Notes: a model not told the origin generated them from the sequence alone. 64,000 nucleotides of DNA from Sulfuritalea sp. (GCA_016708585.1 JADJFK010000016.1:1-64000); one strand, 5' to 3'; counted from the first letter of the stretch, positions 33,172 through 42,304 are shown. Made by a program: numbers and translations.

Positions 33172-34164
33172 ATGACCGCCACCGCCACTGCCGCTGCCCA
33201 TGCCGCAGCACAATCCGTCGCCGCCTTCGTTTCCGCTCCGCGCTGGACCGTAGAGGCGCTGGTTTCCATGTTCGAACTGCCCTTCAACGATTTGCTGTTC
33301 CGGGCGCAGCAGGTACATCGGCAGCATCACGATGCCAATGCCGTGCAGCGTTCCACCCTGCTCTCGATCAAGACCGGCGGCTGCTCGGAGGATTGCGGCT
33401 ACTGCTCGCAATCGGCGCACCATGGCAAGGTCGAGAAGGAAGCCCTGCTGGAGACCGATGAAGTCGTCGCCGCCGCAAAAGCCGCGAAGGACAAGGGCGC
33501 CACGCGCTTCTGCATGGGCGCGGCCTGGCGCGGGCCGAAGGACAAGGATCTGGACCGCGTCACCGACATGATCGGCGCGGTCAAGGCGCTGGGGCTGGAA
33601 ACCTGCGTCACGCTGGGCATGCTCAAGGACGGCCAGGCCGAAAAGCTGAAGGCCGCCGGGCTCGACTACTACAACCACAACCTGGACACCGCGCCGGAGT
33701 TCTACGGCCAGGTGATCAAGACCCACGCCCAGGGCGAACGCTTCGACACCCTCGACAAGGTGCGCGAGGCGGGGATCAAGGTTTGCTGCGGCGGCATCGT
33801 CGGCATGGGCGAAACGCGCCGCCAGCGCGCCTCGCTGCTGGTCGAACTGGCCAACATGAATCCGCCGCCCGAGTCGGTGCCGATCAACGAACTGGTGCCG
33901 ATGCCCGGCACGCCGCTGGAAAACGCGCCGCCGCTGGATCCCTTCGAGTTCGTCCGCACCATCGCCGTGGCGCGCATCACGATGCCCGGCTCGATGGTCA
34001 GGCTCTCGGCCGGGCGCCAGGAAATGAGCGACGAACTGCAGGCGCTGTGCTTCCTCGCCGGCGCCAATTCGATTTTCTACGGCGACAAGCTGCTGACGGC
34101 CGGCAACCCCGAGGCCGACCGCGACGAGGCGCTGTTCGCGCGGCTGGGGCTCAACGCCATCTGA
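33172..34164 (+). CDS. bioB: Biotin synthase
   Basis: Radical-SAM enzyme inserting sulfur into dethiobiotin. The cluster-binding motif GGCSEDCGYCSQSAHH (CxxxCxxC) is near residue 72; YNHNLDTAPEFY and the C-terminal GANSIFYGDKLLTAGNPEADRD are diagnostic. 330 residues with a short alanine-rich N-terminal extension. The next gene, bioC, is separated by a G-rich tract. Confidence 0.97.
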   Translation: MTATATAAAHAAAQSVAAFVSAPRWTVEALVSMFELPFNDLLFRAQQVHRQHHDANAVQRSTLLSIKTGGCSEDCGYCSQSAHHGKVEKEALLETDEVVAAAKAAKDKGATRFCMGAAWRGPKDKDLDRVTDMIGAVKALGLETCVTLGMLKDGQAEKLKAAGLDYYNHNLDTAPEFYGQVIKTHAQGERFDTLDKVREAGIKVCCGGIVGMGETRRQRASLLVELANMNPPPESVPINELVPMPGTPLENAPPLDPFEFVRTIAVARITMPGSMVRLSAGRQEMSDELQALCFLAGANSIFYGDKLLTAGNPEADRDEALFARLGLNAI

Positions 34165-34165
34165 C

Positions 34166-34239
34166 GCCGGGGTGGCGGCGGGGGGCGCGGGGCGGTGCGG
34201 GGGGGGGGGGTGGGGGCCCGGGGGGGGGGGGGGGGGGGG
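34166..34239 (+). repeat. Poly-G low-complexity tract between bioB and bioC
   Basis: From just after the bioB stop the sequence is almost pure G: runs of 6, about 12 and about 19 G are broken by isolated C, T or CCC. Nothing comparable occurs elsewhere in the window. It covers the expected bioC start and ribosome-binding site. It may be a base-calling artefact (G is the no-signal call in two-colour sequencing) or a real homopolymer. Confidence 0.9.
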
Positions 34240-34257
34240 TGTTCAGGTGACTTCGCC

Positions 34258-35076
34258 GTGCGTGGTGACTTTTCCGGGGCTGCGGATACCTACGACCCGG
34301 CTGCCGCCCTTGCCCGCGAAGTCGGCGCCCGCATGGGGGCGCGACTCGACCTGGTGAAAATCGCGCCTGCGCGCGTGGCCGATATCGGCTGCGCCACCGG
34401 CGACGGCATCCGCGAGTTGCAGCGGCGCTACGGCAAGGCCCTGCCGCTGGCGCTCGACTCCGCCCTGCCCATGCTGCGGGCCGTGCGTTGCCGCACGCCG
34501 CGCCTGCAGCGCCTGACCGGGCGCGGCCCGCGCCTGGTCAATGCCGATGTGCGCGCCCTGCCGCTGGCCGCCAACACCCTGGGCCTGGTCTGGTCCAACC
34601 TGATGCTGCACTGGCTGGACGATCCGCTGCCGGCCCTGCGCGAATTGCACCGCGTGCTGGAAGTCGGTGGACTCCTGAGTTTCGCCACGCTCGGCCCCGA
34701 CACGCTGAAAGAGTTGCGTGCGGCGGCACAAAAAGTCGGCGCCGGCGATACGGCGAGGCGTTTCCTCGACATGCACGACCTGGGCGACATGCTGGTCGCC
34801 GCCGGTTTCGGCGATCCGGTGATGGACATGGAAATGATCACCTTGACCTACGCTTCGCCGCGCGCCTTCCTCGCCGACCAGCGTCACCTCGGCGTGCGCG
34901 ATGCATTGCTGGGCCGCCAGGACTGGCGCATATGGCGCCGGCTGCTGGGTACCTGGCCGCGGGATGCGGGCGGCCGCCTGCCGGCGAGCTTCGAGATCGT
35001 CTATGGCCACGCCTGGAAACCCGAGCCGCGACAGATAGCGGATGGCCGCGCCGTGGTCAGGTTCCATTCGCGATGA
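34258..35076 (+). CDS. bioC: Malonyl-[acyl-carrier protein] O-methyltransferase, start obscured
   Basis: Methylates malonyl-ACP to start pimeloyl synthesis. SAM motif VADIGCATGDGIREL, then LVWSNLMLHWLDDPLPALRELHRVLEVGGLLSFATLGPDTLKEL and FLDMHDLGDMLVAAGF as in BioC. The frame is open through the G tract, so the true start is unclear; GTG at 34258 begins just before GDFSGAADTYDPAA, where the family starts to align, and GTG at 34195 lies inside the tract. The segment QKVGAGDTARRF (from 34731) is repeat-encoded in place of a loop before the conserved MHD block. 272 residues from 34258. Confidence 0.88.
   Translation: MRGDFSGAADTYDPAAALAREVGARMGARLDLVKIAPARVADIGCATGDGIRELQRRYGKALPLALDSALPMLRAVRCRTPRLQRLTGRGPRLVNADVRALPLAANTLGLVWSNLMLHWLDDPLPALRELHRVLEVGGLLSFATLGPDTLKELRAAAQKVGAGDTARRFLDMHDLGDMLVAAGFGDPVMDMEMITLTYASPRAFLADQRHLGVRDALLGRQDWRIWRRLLGTWPRDAGGRLPASFEIVYGHAWKPEPRQIADGRAVVRFHSR
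34731..34755 (+). repeat. Dispersed repeat inside bioC
   Basis: AAAAGTCGGCGCCGGCGATA then CGGCG, a complete copy in sense orientation, translated as KVGAGDTA between the catalytic fold and FLDMHDLGDML. Confidence 0.85.
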
Positions 35077-35234
35077 AGCGCGCCAAACGGCGGACCGTGC
35101 GTTCGGTCAAGCCGCGCAATCCGCTGGCGCTCGACCCGCTCTTGCAGAAGGGTGGCGCCCACCAGCGCGAGGACAAGCGCGCCAGCCGCGCCCGGCAGAA
35201 AGCCGCCTTGCGGCGACGTCGCGACGATATCTGA
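35073..35234 (+). CDS. Small basic conserved-type protein, 53 residues
   Basis: MKRAKRRTVRSVKPRNPLAL..., continuing with LLQKGGAHQREDKRASRARQKAALRRRRDDI. Extremely basic, no cysteine, no membrane segment; function unknown. Start overlaps the bioC stop by 4 bases (ATGA), and a strong terminator follows 20 bases after its stop, so it is the last gene of a bioB-bioC operon. The KGGAHQ..DKRASRARQ pattern resembles small proteins I have seen in betaproteobacteria, but I cannot name a family. Confidence 0.65.
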   Translation: MKRAKRRTVRSVKPRNPLALDPLLQKGGAHQREDKRASRARQKAALRRRRDDI

Positions 35235-35254
35235 GCCAAGGCATTTGACAGACT

Positions 35255-35305
35255 GAAGACCGCCACCCCGGGAAGTTTTCCCCGGGCGGCGGTCTTCTGC
35301 TTTTG
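35255..35305 (+). terminator. Rho-independent terminator after the bioB-bioC group
   Basis: GAAGACCGCC pairs with GGCGGTCTTC, and an inner CCCGGG pairs with CCCGGG around AAGTTTT; followed by CTGCTTTT. Clear transcription end before the aceE promoter region. Confidence 0.85.
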
Positions 35306-35326
35306 GGTTGTGGAAACCCCGTATTG

Positions 35327-35355
35327 CGCATTGTGGAGCATAATATTACAATGCG
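35327..35355. promoter_or_regulatory. Candidate operator upstream of aceE
   Basis: CGCATTGT (35327-35334) and ACAATGCG (35348-35355) form a perfect 8-bp inverted repeat around AT-rich GGAGCATAATATT. This is the only AT-rich, symmetric site in the 160-base leader of aceE, so it is a likely promoter/operator. The regulator is unknown. Confidence 0.45.
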
Positions 35356-35466
35356 AAACAGCTGCCATAGGTTGAAACATAAACTAGGTCTATGCTGCAA
35401 ACAGCAAAGCGGTTCGCCGGGGCCCTCTCCGGCGAACTCCAAAAAACACCAGAACGAGGAGTAGCC

Positions 35467-38139
35467 ATGTCCGCGCCCCAACTGGCGTCGTCCGACGCCG
35501 ACCCGCAGGAAACCCGTGAATGGCTTGAGGCACTGGAAGCCGTCATCGCCCAGGAAGGTCCCGGGCGGGCGCATTTCCTGCTGGAACAATTGATTGCCCT
35601 GGGCCATCAGACGGGCATCAACATGCCCTACAGCGCCAATACCGAATACATCAATACCATCCCCGCCGACCAGCAGCCGATCACGCCGGGCGACTACGAG
35701 ATGGAACAGAAGATCCGCGACTACGCGCGCTGGAACGCCATGGTCATGGTGCTGCGCGCCAACAAGGACGACTCCGGCCTCGGCGGCCACATCGCCAGCT
35801 ACGCCTCGGCGGCCACGCTGTATGACATCGGCTACAACCACTTCTGGCATGCGCCGTCGGAAAAGCACGGCGGCGACCTGGTGTTCTCCCAGGGCCATTC
35901 GGCGCCGGGCACCTATGCCCGCGCCTTCATGCTCGGCCGCCTGACCGAGGAGCAGATGGACAACTTCCGCCGCGAGGTCGACGGCAAGGGCCTGTCCTCC
36001 TATCCCCATCCCTGGCTGATGCCCGACTTCTGGCAGTTCCCCACGGTGTCGATGGGCCTCGGCCCCTTGCAGGCGATCTACCAGGCGCGCTTCATGAAGT
36101 ACATGCAGCACCGCGAGATGATCCCGACCGACAACCGCAAGGTCTGGGCCTTCATGGGCGACGGCGAGATGGACGAACCGGAGTCGATGGGCGCCATCGG
36201 CATGGCCGGGCGCGAGCGCCTGGACAACCTGGTCTTCGTCATCAACTGCAACCTGCAGCGCCTCGACGGTCCGGTGCGCGGCAACGGCAAGATCATCCAG
36301 GAACTGGAATCCGATTTCCGCGGCGCCGGCTGGAACGTGATCAAGGTGATCTGGGGCAGCTACTGGGATCCGCTGCTGGCCCAGGACAAGACCGGCCTGC
36401 TGCAAAAGCGCATGATGGAATGCGTCGATGGCGATTACCAGACCTTCAAGGCGCGCGACGGCGCCTACGTGCGCCAGCATTTCTTCGGCAAGTATCCGGA
36501 GTTGCTGAAGATGGTGTCGACCTGGTCCGACGACGACATCTGGCGCCTGAATCGCGGCGGCCACGATCCGCACAAGGTCTATGCCGCCTACGCCGCGGCG
36601 GTGGCGCACAAGGGCCAGCCGACCGTGATCCTGGCCAAGACCATCAAGGGCTACGGCATGGGCGAGGCCGGCGAGGCGCAGAACATCACCCACCAGCAGA
36701 AGAAGATGGGCACCACCTCGGTCAAGGCCTTCCGCGACCGCTTCAAGCTGCCGGTGAAGGATGAGGATCTCGAAAAGCTCCCCTACCTGACATTTCCCGA
36801 AGGCTCGCCGGAACTCAACTACATGCGCGAGCGGCGCATGGCGCTCGGCGGCTACCTGCCGTCGCGCCGGCCGAAAGCCGAAGCCCTGCCGGTGCCGCCG
36901 CTGTCGGCCTTCGATGCCCTGCTCAAGGCCGGCGGCGAGGGGCGCGAATTCTCCACCACCATGTCCTTCGTGCGCGGCCTCAACGTCATGCTCAAGGACA
37001 AGGTCATCGGCAAGCGCGTGGTGCCGATCGTGGTCGATGAGTCGCGCACCTTCGGCATGGAAGGCCTGTTCCGCCAGATCGGCATCTGGAACCAGGACGG
37101 CCAGAACTACGTGCCGCAGGATGCCGACCAGATGATGTTCTACAAGGAAACCAGGAACGGCCAGATCCTGCAGGAAGGCATCAACGAGGCCGGCGCCATG
37201 GCCGACTGGATCGCCGCCGGCACCAGCTACTCGACGCACGGCGTGCAGATGATCCCGGTCTATGTCTGCTATTCGATGTTCGGCATGCAGCGCACCATGG
37301 ACCTGGTCTGGGCGGCGGGCGACCAGCGCGCGCGCGGCTTCCTGGTCGGTGGCACCGCCGGGCGCACCACGCTCAACGGCGAAGGCCTGCAGCACGAGGA
37401 CGGCCATTCGCAGATCCTCGCCGGCACGGTACCCAACTGCATCACCTACGATCCGACCTTCGCCTACGAGGTCGCGGTGATCGTGCAGGACGGCCTGCGC
37501 CGCATGGTCACCGAGCAGGAGGACGTGTTCTATTACCTGACGGTGATGAACGAGAACTACGAGCATCCGGCGATGCCGGAAGGCGCGGCGGAGGGCATCC
37601 TCAAGGGCATGTACCAGTTCGCCAAGGGTGCGGCATCCAACGGACCGCGCGTGCAGCTGCTCGGTTCCGGCACCATTTTCATGGAAGCCATCGCCGCTGC
37701 CGCGCTGCTGAAGAAGGATTGGGGTGTCGAGTCCGACCTTTGGTCCTGCCCCAGCTTCAATGAACTCGCGCGCGAAGGCCAGGACTGTGCGCGCTGGAAC
37801 CTGCTGCATCCGACCGGGAAGCAACGCATTTCGCATGTCGGCGCATGCCTCGCCGAAACGCGCGGGCCGGTCATCGCGGCGACCGATTATGTGCGCGCCT
37901 TCGCCGAGCAGATCCGCTCCCTGGTGCCGCGCCATTACACGGTGCTGGGTACCGACGGCTTCGGCCGCTCGGACACGCGCGAAAAGCTGCGCCACTTCTT
38001 CGAGGTCGATCGCTACTGGATCACCCTGGCGGCGCTGTCCGCGCTGGTGGAAGACGGCCAGATGAAGAAGGAGAAAGTGGCCGAGGCGATCAAGAAATAC
38101 GGCCTCGATCCGAACAAGCCCAATCCGGTGAAGGTATAA
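35467..38139 (+). CDS. aceE: Pyruvate dehydrogenase E1 component (homodimeric)
   Basis: TPP-dependent decarboxylase of the pyruvate dehydrogenase complex. 890 residues, the homodimeric proteobacterial type. The TPP-binding GDGEMDEPES...N segment is near residues 236-265, with HGGDLVFSQGHSAPGTYARAF earlier and TAGRTTLNGEGLQHEDGHS in the second half. Start MSAPQLASSDADPQ with GAGGAG upstream. First gene of aceE-aceF-bph-lpd. Confidence 0.97.
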   Translation: MSAPQLASSDADPQETREWLEALEAVIAQEGPGRAHFLLEQLIALGHQTGINMPYSANTEYINTIPADQQPITPGDYEMEQKIRDYARWNAMVMVLRANKDDSGLGGHIASYASAATLYDIGYNHFWHAPSEKHGGDLVFSQGHSAPGTYARAFMLGRLTEEQMDNFRREVDGKGLSSYPHPWLMPDFWQFPTVSMGLGPLQAIYQARFMKYMQHREMIPTDNRKVWAFMGDGEMDEPESMGAIGMAGRERLDNLVFVINCNLQRLDGPVRGNGKIIQELESDFRGAGWNVIKVIWGSYWDPLLAQDKTGLLQKRMMECVDGDYQTFKARDGAYVRQHFFGKYPELLKMVSTWSDDDIWRLNRGGHDPHKVYAAYAAAVAHKGQPTVILAKTIKGYGMGEAGEAQNITHQQKKMGTTSVKAFRDRFKLPVKDEDLEKLPYLTFPEGSPELNYMRERRMALGGYLPSRRPKAEALPVPPLSAFDALLKAGGEGREFSTTMSFVRGLNVMLKDKVIGKRVVPIVVDESRTFGMEGLFRQIGIWNQDGQNYVPQDADQMMFYKETRNGQILQEGINEAGAMADWIAAGTSYSTHGVQMIPVYVCYSMFGMQRTMDLVWAAGDQRARGFLVGGTAGRTTLNGEGLQHEDGHSQILAGTVPNCITYDPTFAYEVAVIVQDGLRRMVTEQEDVFYYLTVMNENYEHPAMPEGAAEGILKGMYQFAKGAASNGPRVQLLGSGTIFMEAIAAAALLKKDWGVESDLWSCPSFNELAREGQDCARWNLLHPTGKQRISHVGACLAETRGPVIAATDYVRAFAEQIRSLVPRHYTVLGTDGFGRSDTREKLRHFFEVDRYWITLAALSALVEDGQMKKEKVAEAIKKYGLDPNKPNPVKV

Positions 38140-38142
38140 GCC

Positions 38143-39859
38143 ATGGCGAACATAGTCGAAGTGAAAGTCCCGGACATCGGCGACTTCAAGGATGTCCCGG
38201 TGATCGAGTTGCTGGTCAAGGTCGGCGACACGGTCAAAGCCGAGGATTCGCTGGTGACCCTGGAATCCGACAAGGCGACCATGGACGTGCCTTCGCCGGT
38301 CTCCGGCGTAGTCACCGAGCTCAAGCTCAAGATCGGCGACAAGGTCGCCGAAGGCAGTCTTGTCGCCCTGATCGACAGCGCCGCCGCCGGCCAGGCTGCG
38401 GTTGCGGCGCCGGCCGCTGCACCTGCTGCGGCGCCCGCTGTCCAGGCTCCTGCTTCGGCTCCGGCTGCATCGGCTGCAGCTGCGCCGGCGGCGGTAGTCG
38501 AGGTCAAGGTGCCCGACATCGGCGACTTCAAGGACGTGCCGATCATCGAACTGCTGGTCAAGGTCGGCGACACGGTCAAGGCGGAAGATTCGCTGATGAC
38601 ACTGGAATCGGACAAGGCGACGATGGACATACCCTCGCCGGTATCCGGGATCGTCACCGAGCTGAAGGTCAAGGTGGGCGACAAGGTTGCCGAAGGTGTG
38701 GTGCTGGCGCTGGTAAAAGTTTCCGGAGGAACGCAGAGCGCTGGCGCCGGCGGTACGGCGGCAACGGCCGCCGCCGCTCCTGCACCGGTCGTTGCCGGCG
38801 CCCCGGCCATGGCCGCCTCGCGCCCGCGCGGCCGCTGCACCGGCGGCTGCGGCCGGGGTGGATACCCGTCCCGGCGCGGCCGAGGCGATTGCTGCGCCAC
38901 TTCGCGTGGCCATGCCGACGCCGGCAGAGCGCCTGCACGGCGGCGCCTCGCATGCCAGCCCTTCGGTGCGCCGCTTTGCCCGCGAGCTCGGCGTCGACGT
39001 ATCGAAGGTCTCCGGCACCGGCCCCAAGGGCCGCATCCTGCAGGGCGACATCCAGGCCTATGTCAAGGGCGTGCTCAGTGCGCCACCCGCCGCGCCCGCT
39101 GCGGCTGCAATGTCCGGCGGAGGCCTGGACCTGCTGCCGTGGCCGAAGATCGACTTCTCCAAGTTCGGCGCCATCGACGTGCAGCCGCTGTCGCGCATCA
39201 AGAAGATTTCCGGCGCCAACCTGTCGCGCAACTGGGTCATGATCCCGGCCGTCACCTACCACGAGGACGCCGACATCACCGACCTGGAAGCCTTCCGCGT
39301 CCAGATCAACAAGGAGAACGAGAAGGCCGGCGGCGCCAAGCTGACCATGCTCGCCTTCCTGATCAAGGCCTGCGTCAAGGCGATGCAGAAGTACCCCGAG
39401 TTCAATTCGTCGATCGACGGCGACAACCTGGTGATGAAGAAGTACTTCAACATCGGCTTCGCCGCCGACACGCCCAACGGCCTGATGGTGCCGGTGATCA
39501 AGAATGCCGAGAGCAAGGGCGTCTTCGAACTGGCCAAGGAAAGCGGCGATCTGGCCAAGCAGGCGCGCGACGGCAAGTTGAAGCCGGCCGACATGCAGGG
39601 CGCCTGCTTCACCATTTCCAGCCTCGGCGGCATCGGCGGCACCTACTTCGCGCCCATCGTCAATGCGCCGGAAGTGGCCATCCTCGGCGTCAACAAGTCG
39701 GCCATGAAGCCGGTGTGGGACGGCAAGCAATTCGTGCCGCGCCTGACCCTGCCGCTGTCGCTGACGGCGGACCACCGCGTCATCGACGGCGCGCTGGCGA
39801 CGCGCTTCAACGTCTATCTGGCGCAGCTCCTGGCCGACATGCGGAGAAGCATGTTGTGA
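38143..39859 (+). CDS. aceF: Pyruvate dehydrogenase E2 (dihydrolipoyl acetyltransferase), apparent +1 frameshift
   Basis: Two lipoyl domains (residues 1-80 and 118-200), each with the lipoylated Lys in ESDKATMD, joined by Ala/Pro linkers; then a peripheral subunit-binding domain (ASPSVRRFARELGVDVSKVSGTGPKGRI) and the catalytic domain ending SLTADHRVIDGALATRFNVYLAQLLADMRRSML. The first frame covers the lipoyl part and the second frame the rest. The junction is in the second Ala/Pro linker near 38830, where removing one G (CGCGGCC to CGCGCC) joins them. About 571 residues. A degenerate repeat (38739-38760) lies in the same linker. Confidence 0.92.
38739..38760 (+). repeat. Degenerate dispersed repeat in the aceF linker
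   Basis: CGCTGGCGCCGGCGGTACGG then CG; the AAAGTCGG end is lost. Encodes SAGAGGTA in the second Ala/Pro-rich linker. Confidence 0.45.
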
Positions 39860-40437
39860 CCACGCTCACCGTGGTCAAGAAGGGGGAGGCGGTCGCCATC
39901 GCGGCCGACGGCCTCACCACCTTCGGCGACACGCGCCTGCCGCGCAGCTACAAGGGCGAGCACGACAAGATCCTCGACATCGCCGGCTCGAAGATCGGCA
40001 TCTGCGGCTCCTCGGCGCACCACCTGGTGCTGCTCTCCGCGTTCTCCAGGCTGGAGGACGTGAAGCTGGGTTCGCGCATGGAGGTGTATGAGACCTTTCG
40101 CCGCCTGCATCCCATCCTCAAGGAACACGCCTTCCTCAATCCCAAGGAAGACGAGGACGACCCCTACGAGAGTTCGCAGATCACCGCGCTGATCGCCAAC
40201 AGCAGTGGCATCTACGGCGTCTATTCGTATCGCGAGGTGTTCGAGTTCGATCGCTTCTGGGGCGCCGGTTCCGGGCGCAACTTCGCGCTGGGCGCGATGC
40301 ACGCGCTGTACGACGGCGCCCTGTCGGCCGCCGAAATTGCACGGGCCGGCGTTGCCGCCGGCATCGAATTCGATACTTCGTCCGGACCGCCGATCGTGGT
40401 CCATGAGTTCAAACTGGAAGGAAAGCCAAATGAGTGA
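39856..40437 (+). CDS. Betaproteobacterial proteasome homologue (BPH), Ntn-hydrolase
   Basis: A self-compartmentalising peptidase related to HslV and the proteasome beta subunit. After the initiator residue the protein begins TTLTVVKKGEAVAIAADGLTTFGDTRLP, with an N-terminal Thr as nucleophile and the GxxxAAD...TT pattern of the fold. A central GICGSSAHHLVLLSAFSRL and SYREVFEFDRFWGAGSGRNFALGAMHALYDG (the usual Gly-Ser-Gly region) follow. 193 residues. GTG start overlaps the aceF stop (GTGA), and its stop overlaps the lpd start by 8 bases, so it is translationally embedded between E2 and E3 of pyruvate dehydrogenase. No unfoldase gene is adjacent. Confidence 0.85.
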   Translation: MTTLTVVKKGEAVAIAADGLTTFGDTRLPRSYKGEHDKILDIAGSKIGICGSSAHHLVLLSAFSRLEDVKLGSRMEVYETFRRLHPILKEHAFLNPKEDEDDPYESSQITALIANSSGIYGVYSYREVFEFDRFWGAGSGRNFALGAMHALYDGALSAAEIARAGVAAGIEFDTSSGPPIVVHEFKLEGKPNE

Positions 40438-42233
40438 CGTCGTTGAAGTGAAGGTTCCCGACATCGGCGACTTCAAGGATGTGCCGGTCATCGAAGTGCT
40501 GGTCAAGGTCGGCGACACGGTCAAGGCCGAGGATTCGCTGATCACCCTGGAATCGGACAAGGCCACCATGGATGTGCCCTCGCCGGTGTCCGGCGTGGTG
40601 ACCGAACTGAAAATCAAGGTCGGCGACAAGGTGGCGGAAGGGACGCTGGTGGCGCTTGTAAAAATCGGCGCTGGCGCCACGGCGGCTGCGCCGGCTGGTT
40701 CCCGCCGCGGTTGCACCGGCCGCCGTCCCGCCGCCGCCGACTATTGCGGCCCCGGTCGCCGCTGCCGCCGGCGCAGTTGGCAAATTCGCCGGCAAGGTCG
40801 ACCTCGAATGCGAAATGCTGGTGCTCGGCGCCGGCCCCGGCGGCTATTCCGCGGCGTTCCGCGCCGCCGACCTCGGCATGAAGACCGTCATCGTCGAACG
40901 CTACGCGACGCTGGGCGGGGTCTGCCTCAACGTCGGCTGCATTCCGTCGAAGGCGCTGCTGCATGTCGCCGCGGTGATGGAAGAGGCCGAGCATGCAAGC
41001 GATCTCGGCGTCAGTTTCGCCGCGCCCAAGGTCGATATCGACAAGCTGCGCGCGCACAAGGAAAAAGTGGTCGGCAAGCTCACCGGCGGCCTGGCCGGCA
41101 TGGCCAAGGCGCGCAAGGTCGAAACCGTGCGCGGCTACGGCCATTTCCTCGACGCCAACCATCTGGAAGTCGAGGAGACCACGGGCACGTCGCAAGACAA
41201 GACCGGCGCCAGGAAGGTGATCCGCTTCCAGAAGTGCATCATCGCCGCCGGCAGCGCGGCCTTCCACCTGCCCTTCATTCCGCGCGACCCGCGCATCGTC
41301 GATTCCACCGGCGCGCTGGAACTGCGCTTCGTGCCCAAGCGCATGCTGGTCATCGGCGGCGGCATCATCGGCCTGGAAATGGCGACCGTGTATTCGACGC
41401 TGGGCGTGAAAGTCGACGTGGTCGAGATGCTCGACGGCCTGATGCAGGGCCCGGACCGCGACCTGGTCAAGGTCTGGGAAAAGCAGAACGCCAAGCGCTT
41501 CGACAAGGTCATGCTGAAGACCAAGACCGTTGCGGTCGATGCCAAGCCGGACGGCCTCTGGGTCAAGTTCGAAGGCGAGCAGGCGCCGGCCGAGGCGCAG
41601 TGCTACGACATGATCCTGCAATCGGCCGGCCGCGCGCCGAACGGGAAAAAGATCGGCGCCGAGAAGGCCGGGGTGGCCGTCAACGAGCGCGGCTTCATCC
41701 CGGTCGACAGCCAGATGCGCACCGGCGTGCCGCACATCTTCGCCATCGGCGACATCGTCGGCAATCCCATGCTGGCGCACAAGGCGGTGCACGAGGCCCA
41801 CGTCGCCGCCGAAGCTGCCGCGGGGCAGAAGGTCCACTTCGACGCCACCGTGATTCCGGGCGTGGCCTATACCCATCCCGAGGTGGCCTGGGTCGGCGTC
41901 GGCGAGGATGAGGCGAAAAAGGCCGGGCGCAAGGTCAGCGTCGCCAGGTTTCCCTGGGCGGCCTCGGGCCGGGCGATCGCCAACGGTGCCGACTACGGCT
42001 TCACCAAACTGGTGTTCGACGAGGAGACGCATCGCGTGATCGGCGGCAGCATCGTCGGCCCCAATGCCGGCGACATGATCGGCGAAGTGGCGCTGGCCAT
42101 CGAGATGGGCGCCGACGCGGTGGACATCGGCAAGACCATCCATCCGCATCCGACGCTGGGCGAGACCATCGGCATGGCGGCCGAAGTGGCGCACGGCTCG
42201 TGTACCGACCTGCCGCCGATGCGCAAGAGGTAA
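40430..42233 (+). CDS. lpdA: Dihydrolipoamide dehydrogenase with N-terminal lipoyl domain, apparent +1 frameshift
   Basis: E3 of pyruvate dehydrogenase, re-oxidising lipoamide with NAD+. Residues 1-80 are a lipoyl domain (ESDKATMD), typical of some betaproteobacterial E3 proteins. After an Ala/Pro linker come VLGAGPGGYSAAFRAADLG (FAD), the redox GGVCLNVGCIPSKALLH, VIGGGIIGLEMATVY (NAD) and the C-terminal HPHPTLGE with the catalytic His. The two parts are in different frames; removing one G near 40697 (GCTGGTT to GCTGTT) joins them. About 600 residues. A repeat copy lies 10 bases before that position. Confidence 0.93.
40660..40685 (+). repeat. Variant dispersed repeat in the lpd linker
   Basis: AAAAATCGGCGCTGGCGCCA then CGGCGG; two changes from the core. 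Translated as KIGAGATA at the end of the lipoyl domain, just before the frame break. Confidence 0.65.
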
Positions 42234-42303
42234 GATTCGCTCCGTCACGTCCCCGCGGCAGGCGGGGACGGCGTCCCCTTGGGGGAATACAACGGAGCGA
42301 ATC
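42234..42303 (+). promoter_or_regulatory. Long hairpin occluding the rpiA ribosome-binding site
   Basis: GATTCGCTCCGT (42234-42245) is perfectly complementary over 12 bp to ACGGAGCGAATC (42292-42303). The second arm contains the ribosome-binding GGAG and ends one base before the rpiA ATG at 42305. Inside, GTCCCCGC pairs with GCGGGGAC and a GTCCCCTTGGGGGA hairpin follows. This looks like an RNA switch or thermosensor-like structure, or a small mobile palindrome. Confidence 0.7.
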
Positions 42304-42304
42304 A

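Noticed and set aside
35107..39051. A very long open frame on the minus strand opposite aceE and aceF
   Set aside because: It is antisense to clearly real genes, its product is rich in His/Arg/Asp without domains, and it reflects high-GC codon bias on the opposite strand.
7288..42233. Programmed +1 frameshifting as the explanation for cysI, dctP, aceF and lpd
   Set aside because: There is no shared slippery codon, stop codon or stimulatory structure at the sites, and relatives encode these proteins in one frame.
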